A stretch of 64,000 nt of DNA, from contig OX387611.1 of NCBI GenBank assembly GCA_947568835.1, forward strand, positions 2,484,001 to 2,548,000. The letters run 5' to 3'. The notes beneath the pieces are model-generated. The model searched no databases. It was given only the letters and a program-made list of their open reading frames with translations, and was not told the origin of the DNA. A program made the translations under genes and the position numbers. Below, piece after piece: positions 47,401 through 59,400 of the stretch. The stretch is from Protonemura montana. Lineage: Eukaryota; Arthropoda; Insecta; Plecoptera; Nemouridae. Positions within the stretch are counted from its first letter, which is position 1; each line of letters opens with the position of its first letter.

Positions 47401-50400
47401 GCACCAAGCAGTGACCCTGGTATTACTGGCAGTAGCACCGTGCTAACTAGCACCACCATAGCACCAAGCAGTGACCCTGGTATTACTGTCAGTAGCACCG
47501 TGCTAACTAGCACCACCATAGCACCAAGCAGTGACCCTGGTATTACTGTCAGTAGCACCGTGCTAACTAGCACCACCATAGCACCAAGCAGTGACCCTGG
47601 TATTACTGTCAGTAGCACCGTGCTAACTAGCACCACCATAGCACCAAGCAGTGACCCTGGTATTACTGTCAGTAGCAACGTGCTAGCTAGCACCACCATA
47701 GCACCAAGCAGTAACCCTGGTATTACTGTCAGTAGCACCACCATAGCACCAAGCAGTGACCCTGGTATTACTGTCAGTAGCACCGTGCTAACTAGCACCA
47801 CCATAGCACCAAGCAGTGACCCTGGTATTACTGTCAGTAGCACCGTGCTAACTAGCACCACCATAGCACCAAGCAGTGACCCTGGTATTACTGTCAGTAG
47901 CACCGTGCTAACTAGCACCACCATAGCACCAAGCAGTGACCCTGGTATTACTGTCAGTAGCACCATGCTAACTAGCACCACCATAGCACCAAGCAGTGAC
48001 CCTGGTATTACTGTCAGTAGCACCGTGCTAACTAGGACCACCATAGCACCAAGCAGTGATCCTGGTATTACTGTCAGTAGCACCGTGCTAACTAGCACCA
48101 CCATAGCACCAAGCAGTGACCCTGGTATTACTGTCAGTAGCACCGTGCTAACTAGCACCACCATAGCACCAAGCAGTGACCCTGGTATTACTGTCAGTAG
48201 CACCGTGCTAACTAGCACCAGCATAGCACCAAGCAGTAACCCCGCCCTAGAGCTGTGATTGGTTTTTGTGGTTAAAATGGGCGTGTCTTTGTTTCTAGGG
48301 ATGAGCGTTCCACGTGACGTTGGTCCGGAGGAGGAAGAGAGGAACATGAAACGTGAGTAGCGACGGCACCGGGTTCAGCCTCGGCTCCCTGCTAGTCTCT
48401 AACACTGCAATTAAATAGAATCTTACAATCTTATGAAGGGATTTTCAAATCCAAAAAATTGATTTAGGTCTTTTATTTGATGAACCTGTTTTACTTCAGT
48501 GTAAATTAAGGTTTAAGTTAAATTTATTAATGGCTTAACCGGAATTTATGCCAAATTAAAGCTAGGCTTAAACTGAATTTAAGCCTAATTAAAGCTAGGC
48601 TTAACCGGAATTTATGCCAAATTAAAGTTAGGCTTAAACTGAATTTAAGCCTAATTAAAGCTAGGCTTAACCGGAATTTATGCCACATTAAAGCTAGGCT
48701 AAAACTGAATTTATGCCACATTAAAGCTAGGCTTAACCGGAATTTATGCCAAATTAAAACTAGGCTTAACTGGAATTTATGCCAAATTAAAGCTAGGCTT
48801 AACTGGAATTTATGCCAAATTAAAACTAGGCTTAACTGGAATTTATGCCAAATTAAAACTAGGCTTAACTGGAATTTATGCCAAATTAAAGCTAGGCTTA
48901 ACCGGAATTTATGCCACATTAAAGCTAGGCTTAACCGGAATTTATGCCAAATTAAAACTAGGCTTAACTGGAATTTATGCCAAATTAAAGCTAGGCTTAA
49001 CTGGAATTTATGCCAAATTAAAGCTAGGCTTAACTGGAATTTATGCCAAATTAAAGCTAGGCTTAACTGGAATTTATGCCAAATTAAAGCTAGGCTTAAC
49101 CGGAATTTATGCTAAATTAAAGCTTGGCTTAACTGGAATTTAAGCTAAATTAAAGCTCGGCTTAACTGGAATTTATGCTTAATTAAAGCTAGGCTTAACC
49201 GGAATTTTAGTCGCGTCTGGTTTCTTTCAAAATGGATTTCATTGTCATTACAGAATTTATTAAAATAAAAAAAATAAAATTCAATGCCAGGTTTTAGTCT
49301 AAGTCCTCGTCTTCCTTTGCTTCAGATTTTGCCGCCATCCTGACTGGTCGTACGTCTCTTGTTCTCCACCGAGACGACGCCTTCCTGCCAGGATCGACGC
49401 CGTCGCGACGCCAGGAGAACGTCGTCGCCACAGGAAGATTCACATTTCACCGGAAACACCTCTACTTCTCATTCTATACAAGCGGAACCACGCGGCCTAA
49501 AGGTGAGTTAAGCAACACTGCACTGGGTCAGGTATTGGATGGGTGACCATCATACACATGACCAGTTCTGTTCGGGAGAGAGGTTGGAGGGATGAAAGTT
49601 AAGCAACACTGTGCTGAGTCAGGTATTGGATGGAAGACCATCATACACATGACCAGTTCTGTTTGGGAGAGAGGTTGGAGGGATGAAAGTTAAGCAACAC
49701 TGTGCTGGTTCGGGTATTGGATGGGAGACCATCATACACATGACCAGTTCTGTTTGGGAGAGAGGTTGGAGGGATGAAAGTTAAGCAACACTGCACTGGG
49801 TCAGGTATTGGATGGGTGACCATCATACACATGACCAGTTCTGTTCGGGAGAGAGGTTGGAGGGATGAAAGTTAAGCAACACTGCGCTGGGTCAGGTATT
49901 GGATGGGTGACCATATTACACATGACCAGTTCTGTTTGGGAGAAAGGTTGGAGGGATGAAAGTTAAGCAACACTGTGCTGGTTCGGGTATTGGATGGGAG
50001 ACCATCATACACATGACCAGTTCTGTTTGGGAGAGAGGTTGGAGGGATGAAAGTTAAGCAACACTGCACTGGGTCAGGTATTGGATGGGTGACCATCATA
50101 CACATGACCAGTTCTGTTCGGGAGAGAGGTTGGAGGGATGAAAGTTAAGCAACACTGCGCTGGGTCAGGTATTGGATGGGTGACCATCATACACATGACC
50201 AGTTCTGTTCGGGAGAGAGGTTGGAGGGATGAAAGTTAAGCAACACTGCGCTGGGTCAGGTATTGGATGGGTGACCATATTACACATGACCAGTTCTGTT
50301 TGGGAGAAAGGTTGGAGGGATGAAAGTTAAGCAACACTGCGCTGGGTCAGGTATTGGATGGGTGACCATATTACACATGACCAGTTCTGTTCGGGAGAGA

Positions 50401-53400
50401 GGTTGGAGGGATGAAAGTTAAGCAACACTGCGCTGGGTCAGGTATTGGATGGGTGACCATCTTACACATGACCAGCTCTGTTCAGGAGAGAGGTTGGAGG
50501 GATGAAAGTTAAGCAACACTGCGCTGGGTCAGGTATTGGATGGGTGACCATATTACACATGACCAGTTCTGTTTGGAAGAAAGGTTGGAGGGATGAAAGT
50601 TAAGCAACACTGCGCTGGGTCAGGTATTGGATGGGTGACCATATTACACATGACCAGTTCTGTTTGGGAGAAAGGTTGGAGGGATGAAAGTTAAGCAACA
50701 CTGCGCTGGGTCAGGTATTGGATGGGTGACCATCTTACACATGACCAGTTCTGTTCGGGAGAGAGGTTGGAGGGATGAAAGTTAAGCAACACTGCGCTGA
50801 GTCAGGTATTGGATGGGTGACCATCATACACATGACCAGTTCTGTTTGGGAGAGAGGTTGGAGGGATGAAAGTTAAGTAACACAGCTCTGGTTCAGGTAT
50901 TGGATGGGTGACCATCATACACATGACCAGTTCTGTTCGGGAGAGAGGTTGGAGGGATGAAAGTTAAGTAACACAGCTCTGGTTCAGGTATTGGATGGTT
51001 GACTATGTTCTAGCCTTGCAGTTTGTGGATCAGGCTGGTAACATCCTGCTTGAAATGAACGTCGCTGCTGATTCGGCTTACGCGGTGGCGACTGGAAAAG
51101 TCTGTGGGGTTTGGCATCGCGTTCCTCGGGAATATCGCCGGCTTCTCAGAGAAGAGAAGGTTTACGCTACGTTGGTCTGGGCCAACGAGCAGGAACCTCT
51201 CAGCGGGCCAGTAGCCAGGTAAGATTATTTTATTTATTTTGTAATATTTTTTATAAATTTTTTTTTTTTTTATTCATTTTTATTATTAATTTTATTATTT
51301 TATAATATTTCACTGGTCTAATGGCGTCCGTGAATGAGTGGATGATGAACCTAACCTAGCTTAAAAGAGAAATACCCGGTGTGGCACGTAGCCTACTCCT
51401 GTCGAAGACCAAGGGGACCACCGGCTTAACGTCCCTTCCGAAGGACGGTACAACGCGAACAACAGGATTCCTCTACAAATCCATGCTGTCGAGAGGTTGA
51501 TAAGCAAGGCGAGTGAAGTTGCTGTCGAGAGGTTGATAAGCAAGGCGAGTGAAGTTGCTGTCGAGAGGTTAATAAGCAAGGCGAGTGAAGTTGCTGTACT
51601 AACTTTCATCCCTCCAACCTCTCTCCCGAACAGAACTGGTCATGTGTATGATGGTCACCCATCCAATACCTGACCCAGCGCAGTGTTGCTTAACTTTCAT
51701 CCCTCCAACCTCTCTCCCGAACAGAACTGGTCATGTGTATGATAGTCACCCATCCAATACCTGACCCAGCGCAGTGTTGCTTAACTTTCATCCCTCCAAC
51801 CTCTCTCCCGAACAGAACTGGTCATGTGTATGATGGTCACCCATCCAATACCTGACCCAGCGCAGTGTTGCTTAACTTTCATCCCTCCAACCTCTCTCCC
51901 GAACAGAACTGGTCATGTGTATGATGGTCACCCATCCAATACCTGACCCAGCGCAGTGTTGCTTAACTTTCATCCCTCCAACCTCTCTCCCGAACAGAAC
52001 TGGTCATGTGTATGATGGTCACCCATCCAATACCTGACCCAGCGTAGTGTTGCTTAACTTTCATCCCTCCAACCTCTCTCCCGAACAGAACTGGTCATGT
52101 GTATGATGGTCACCCATCCAATACCTGACTCAGCGCAGTGTTGCTTAACTTTCATCCCTCCAACCTCTCTCCCGAACAGAACTGGTCATGTGTATGATGG
52201 TCACCCATCCAATTCCTGACTCAGCGCAGTGTTGCTTAACTTTCATCCCTCCAACCTCTCTCCCGAACAGAACTGGTCATGTGTATGATGGTCACCCATC
52301 CAATTCCTGACTCAGCGCAGTGTTGCTTAACTTTCATCCCTCCAACCTCTCTCCCGAACAGAACTGGTCATGTGTATGATGGTCACCCATCCAATTCCTG
52401 ACTCAGCGCAGTGTTGCTTAACTTTCATCCCTCCAACCTCTCTCCCGAACAGAACTGGTCATGTGTATGATGGTCACCCATCCAATTCCTGACTCAGCGC
52501 AGTGTTGCTTAACTTTCATCCCTCCAACCTCTCTCCCGAACAGAACTGGTCATGTGTATGATGGTCACCCATCCAATACCTGACCCAGCGCAGTGTTGCT
52601 TTACTTTCATCCCTCCAACCTCTCTCCCAAACAGAACTGGTCATGTGTATGATGGTCACCCATCCAATACCTGACTCAGCGCAGTGTTGCTTAACTTTCA
52701 TCCCTCCAACCTCTCTCCCGAACAGAACTGGTCATGTGTATGATGGTCACCCATCCAATACCTGACCCAGCACAGTGTTGCTTAACTTTCATCCCTCCAA
52801 CCTCTCTCCCGAACAGAACTGGTCATGTGTATGATGGTCACCCATCCAATACCTGACCCAGCACAGTGTTGCTTAACTTTCATCCCTCCAACCTCTCTCC
52901 CGAACAGAACTGGTCATGTGTATGATGGTCACCCATCCAATACCTAACCCAGCGCAGTGTTGCTTAACTTTCATCCCTCCAACCTCTCTCCCGAACAGAA
53001 CTGGTCATGTGTATGATGGTCACCCATCTAATACCTGACCCAGCGCAGTGTTGCTTAACTTTCATCCCTCCAACCTTTCTCCCGAACAGAACTGGTCATG
53101 TGTATGATGGTCAACCATCCAATACCTGACCCAGTGCAGTGTTGCTTAACTTTCATCCCTCCAACCTCTCTTCCGAACAGAACTGGTCATGTGTATGATG
53201 GTCACCCATCCAATACCTGACCCAGCGCAGTGTTGCTTAACTTTCATCCCTCCAACCTCTCTCCCGAACAGAACTGGTCATGTGTATGATGGTCACCCAT
53301 CCAATACCTGACCCAGCACAGTGTTGTTTAACTTTCATCCCTCCAACCTCTCTCCCGAACAGAACTGGTCATGTGTATGATGGTCACCCATCCAATACCT

Positions 53401-56400
53401 GACCCAGCGCTGTGTTGCTTAACTTTCATCCCTCCAACCTCTCTCCCGAACAGAACTGGTCATGTGTATGATGGTCACCCATCCAATACCTGACCCAGCG
53501 CAGTGTTGCTTAACTTTCATCCCTCCAACCTCTCTCCTGAACAGAACTGGTCATGTGTATGATGGTCACCCATCCAATACCTGACTCAGCACAGTGTTGC
53601 TTAACTTTCATCCCTCCAACCTCTCTCCCGAACAGAACTGGTCATGTGTATGATGGTCACCCATCCAATACCTGACTCAGCGCAGTGTTGCTTAACTTTC
53701 ATCCCTCCAACCTCTCTCCCGAACAGAACTGGTCCTGTGTATGATGGTCACCCATCCAATACCTGACCCAGCACAGTGTTGCTTAACTTTCATCCCTCCA
53801 ACCTCTCTCCCGAACAGAACTGGTCATGTGTATGATGGTCACCCATCCAATACCTGACCCAGCGCAGTGTTGCTTAACTTTCATCCCTCCAACCTCTCTC
53901 CCGAACAGAACTGGTCATGTGTATGATGGTCACCCATCCAATACCTGACCCAGCGCAGTGTTGCTTAACTTTCATCCCTCCAACCTCTCTCCCGAACAGA
54001 ACTGGTCATGTGTATGATGGTCACCCATCCAATACCTGACCCAGCGCAGTGTTGCTAAACTTGCATCCCTCCAACCTCTCTCCCGAACAGAACTGGTCAT
54101 GTGTATGATGGTCACCCATCCAATACCTGACCCAGCGCAGTGTTGCTAAACTTGCATCCCTCCAACCTCTCTCCCGAACAGAACTGGTCATGTGTATGAT
54201 GGTCACCCATCCAATACCTGACCCAGCGCAGTGTTGCTTAACTTGCATCCCTCCAACCTATCTCCCGAACAGAACTGGTCATGTGTATGATGGTCACCCA
54301 TCCAATACCTGACTCAGCGCAGTGTTGCTTAACTTTCATCCCTCCAACCTCTCTCCCAAACAGAACTGGTCATATGTATGATGGTCACCCATCCAATACC
54401 TGACCCAGCGCAGTGTTGCTTAACTTTCATCCCTCCAACCTCTCTCCCAAACAGAACTGGTCATGTGTATGATGGTCAACCAACCAATACCTGACCCAGC
54501 GCAGTGTTGCTTAACTTTCATCCCTCCAACCTCTCTCCCGAACAGAACTGGTCATGTGTATGATGGTCAACCAACCAATACCTGACCCAGCGCAGTGTTG
54601 CTTAACTTTCATCCCTCCAACCTCTCTCCCGAACAGAACTGGTCATGTGTATGATGGTCAACCAACCAATACCTGACCCAGCGCAGTGTTGCTTAACTTT
54701 CATCCCTCCAACCTCTCTCCCGAACAGAACTGGTCATGTGTATGATGGTCAACCAACCAATACCTGACCCAGCGCAGTGTTGCTTAACTTTCATCCCTCC
54801 AACCTCTCTCCCGAACAGAACTGGTCATGTGTATGATGGTCAACCAACCAATACCTGACCCAGCGCAGTGTTGCTTAACTTTCATCCCTCCAACCTCTCT
54901 CCCGAACAGAACTGGTCATGTGTATGATGGTCAACCAACCAATACCTGACCCAGCGCAGTGTTGCTTAACTTTCATCCCTCCAACCTCTCTCCCGAACAG
55001 AACTGGTCATGTGTATGATGGTCAACCAACCAATACCTGACCCAGCGCAGTGTTGCTTAACTTTCATCCCTCCAACCTCTCTCCCGAACAGAACTGGTCA
55101 TGTGTATGATGGTCAACCAACCAATACCTGACCCAGCGCAGTGTTGCTTAACTTTCATCCCTCCAACCTCTCTCCCGAACAGAACTGGTCATGTGTATGA
55201 TGGTCACCCATCCAATACCTGACCCAGCGCAGTGTTGCTTAACTTTCATCCCTCCAACCTCTCTCCCGAACAGAACTGGTCATGTGTATGATGGTCACCC
55301 ATCCAATACCTGACCCAGCGCAGTGCTGCTTAACTTGCATCCCTCCAACCTCTCTCCCGAACAGAACTGGTCGTGTGTATGATGGTCACCCATCCAATAC
55401 CTGACCCAGCGCAGTGTTGCTTAACTTTCATCCCTCCAACCTCTCTCCCGAACAGAACTGGTCATGTGTATGATGGTCACCCATCCAATACCTGACCTAG
55501 CGCATTGTTGCTTAACTTTCATCCCTCCAACCTCTCTCCCGAACAGAACTGGTCATGTGTATGATGGTCACCCATTCAATACCTGACCTAGTGCAGTGTT
55601 GCTTTACTTTCATCCCTCCAACCTCTCTCCCGAACAGAACTGGTCATGTGTATGATGGTCACCCATCCAATACCTGACCTAGCGCATTGTTGCTTAACTT
55701 TCATCCCTCCAACCTCTCTCCCGAACAGAACTGGTCATGTGTATGATGGTCACCCATCCAATACCTGACTCAGCGCAGTGTTGCTTTACTTTCATCCCTC
55801 CAACCTCTCTCCCGAACAGAACTGGTCATGTGTATGATGGTCACCCATCCAATACCTGACTCAGCGCAGTGTTGCTTTACTTTCATCCCTCCAACCTCTC
55901 TCCCGAACAGAACTGGTCATGTGTATGATGGTCACCCATCCAATACCTGACCTAGCGCATTGTTGCTTAACTTTCATCCCTCCAACCTCTCTCCCGAACA
56001 GAACTGGTCGTGTGTATGATGGTCACCCATTCAATACCTGACTCAGCGCAGTGTTGCTTAACTTTCATCCCTCCAACCTCTCTCCCAAACAGAACTGGTC
56101 ATGTGTATGATGGTCACCCATCCAATACCTGACTCAGCGCAGTGTTGCTTAACTTTCATCCCTCCAACCTCTCTCCCGAACAGAACTGGTCATGTGTATG
56201 ATGGTCACCCATTCAATACCTGACTCAGCGCAGTGTTGCTTAACTTTCATCCCTCCAACCTCTCTCCCGAACAGAACTGGTCATGTGTATGATGGTCACC
56301 CATCCAATACCTGACCCAACGTAGTGTTGTTTAACTTTCATCCCTCCAACCTCTCTCCCGAACAGAACTGGTCATGTGTATAATGGTCACCCATCCAATA

Positions 56401-59400
56401 CCTGACTCAGCGCAGTGTTGCTTAACTTTCATCCCTCCAACCTCTCTCCCGAACAGAGCTGGTCATGTGTATGATGGTCACCCATCCAATACCTGACCCA
56501 GCGCAGTGTTGCTTAACTTTCATCCCTCCAACCTCTCTCCCGAACAGAGCTGGTCATGTGTATGATGGTCACCCATCCAATACCTGACTCAGTGCAGTGT
56601 TGCTTAACTTTCATCCCTCCAACCTCTCTCCCGAACAGAACTTGTCATGTGTATGATGGTCACCCATCCAATTCCTGACTCAGCGCAGTGTTGCTTAACT
56701 TTCATCCCTCCAACCTCTCTCCCGAACAGAACTGGTTATGTGTATGATGGTCACCCATCCAATATCTGAACCAGCGCAGTGTTGCTTAACTTTCATCCCT
56801 CCAACCTCTCTCCTGAACAGAGCTGGTCATGTGTATGATGGTCACCCATCCAATACCTGACTCAGCGCAGTGTTGCTTAACTTTCATCCCTCCAACCTCT
56901 CTCCCGAACAGAACTGGTCATGTGTATGATGGTCACCCATTCAATACCTGACTCAGCGCAGTGTTGCTTAACTTTCATCCCTCCAACCTCTCTCCCAAAC
57001 AGAACTGGTCATGTGTATGATGGTCACCCATCCAATACCTGACTCAGCGCAGTGTTGCTTAACTTTCATCCCTCCAACCTCTCTCCCGAACAGAACTGGT
57101 CATGTGTATGATGGTCACCCATTCAATACCTGACTCAGCGCAGTGTTGCTTAACTTTCATCCCTCCAACCTCTCTCCCGAACAGAACTGGTAATGTGTAT
57201 GATGGTCACCCATTCAATACCTGACTCAGCGCAGTGTTGCTTAACTTTCATCCCTCCAACCTCTCTCCCGAACAGAACTGGTCATGTGTATGATGGTCAC
57301 CCATTCAATACCTGACTCAGCGCAGTGTTGCTTAACTTTCATCCCTCCAACCTCTCTCCCGAACAGAACTGGTAATGTGTATGATGGTCACCCATTCAAT
57401 ACCTGACTCAGCGCAGTGTTGCTTAACTTTCATCCCTCCAACCTCTCTCCCGAACAGAACTGGTAATGTGTATGATGGTCACCCATCCAATACCTGACCC
57501 AGCGCAGTGTTGCTTAACTTTCATCCCTCCAACCTCTCTTCCGAACAGAACTGGTCATGTGTATGATGGTCACCCATTCAATACCTGACCCAGCGCAGTG
57601 TTGCTTAACTTTCATCCCTCCAACCTCTCTTCCGAACAGAACTGGTCATGTGTATGATGGTCACCCATTCAATACCTGACCCAGCGCAGTGTTGCTTAAC
57701 TTTCATCCCTCCAACCTCTCTCACGAACAGAACTGGTAATTTGACGCCATTAGACCAGTGCCGCATGACCAGATGTAAAAACAGTGCGTTGTTAAACACC
57801 ACAAAAAAAAAATAATTAAGACGGTTCTAGTGTTCATAATAATAAAATACCCCACGCATTGCAAGCGTTTTCAATTTCAATCGGATTATAACTAAATTAA
57901 CAAATGTTTAATTGTTTATTTTAGCTACCGAGGTTTGCCGACCGAACTGTTCACTGCGTTGTTAGCACCGAACTCTAGCGCTGTTGGCAGCGCCATGTTG
58001 GGAGCTGGAGGAACTGCTATAGTAACAGCATCGTCAACAACTCCCTCTATTCATGTTGAACTCGTTTTCAACGGCGTCTTCTCTCCCAAGGAGGTGGCGG
58101 ACGTAGCTCTGGTAAGTCGTGCTCTTAACTAGAGTCTTGCTCTTGCAAGCTCTAACTGTATCGTGTCCCGGCCGTCCCAGTGCCTTCCTCCCAATTCTAA
58201 TTCAAACTTCCTCCCAAACCTCACCTAACATAACATAACATAACCTTACCTAACCAAACCTTACCAAACCTAACCTTACCTAACCTAAACCTAAACCTAA
58301 CCTAACCTAACCTAACCAAACCTAACCAAACCTAACTTAACCTAACCTAACCTAACCTAACCTAACCTAACTTAACCTAACCTAACCTAACCTAACCTAA
58401 CCTAACCTAACCTAACCTTACCTAACCTAACCTTACCTTACCTAACCTAACCTAACCTAACCTTACCTAACCTAACCTAACCTAACCTAACCTAACCTAA
58501 CCTAACCTAACCTAACCTAACCTAACCTAACCTTACCTAACCTAACCTTACCTAACCTAACCTTACCTAACCTAACCTAACCTAACCTAACCTAACCTAA
58601 CCTAACATAACCTAACCTAACTTTGTTATTTTTCTCGCAGGTGGTTCGCCTAGAGACGAGCAACGGCACCGTGATCCTCGAGGAGTTGATCCGAGTGTTG
58701 AAGCCAGCGTTCGAAGTCAACGTTGCCGAGTTCAAGTCGGCCGTGTCGGCGGCAGATCTTCGACTCCTTACCCGCGGCCGACTTCACATCAGCATAGAGA
58801 ATCGAGACAATCCCAAGACGTTTCGTCTCGAGGGACGCATTCAGACTCGAGCCACGTGCGAAGTCTTTCAGGTTGGTACACGTGCATTTCGGGGTTATGT
58901 AGGACATTATGTAATTTAATTATGTTATGTTTAATTATGTTAATTTGGTATATCATGGCCTAGCATAGAAGGTTCAATGTTAGCAGGGGTATATCATGGT
59001 CTGGCATAGGAGGTTCAATGTTACCACGAGTATATCATGGCCTAGCATAGGAGGTTCAATGTTAGCACGGGTATATCATGGCCCAGCATAGGAGGTTCGA
59101 TGTTAGCACGGGTATATCATGGCCTGGCATAGGAGGTTCAATGTTACCACGGGTATATCATGGCCTAGCATAGGAGGTTCAATGTTAGCATGGGAATATC
59201 ATAGCCCAGCATAGGAGGTTCAATGTTAGCACGGGTATATCATGGCCTAGCATAGGAGGTTCAATGTTAGCACGGGTATATCATGGCCTAGCATAGGAGG
59301 TTGAATGTTAGCACGGGTATATCATGGCCTAGCATAGGAGGTTCAATGTTAGCACGGGTATATCATGGCCTAGCATAGGAGGTTCAATGTTAGCACGGGT

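Noticed and set aside
51014-51030. Acceptor CCTTGCAG for sog exon 6
   Set aside because: It would shift the frame. The upstream TTCTAG restores ALQFVDQAG, which fits chordin and the phase-1 donor.
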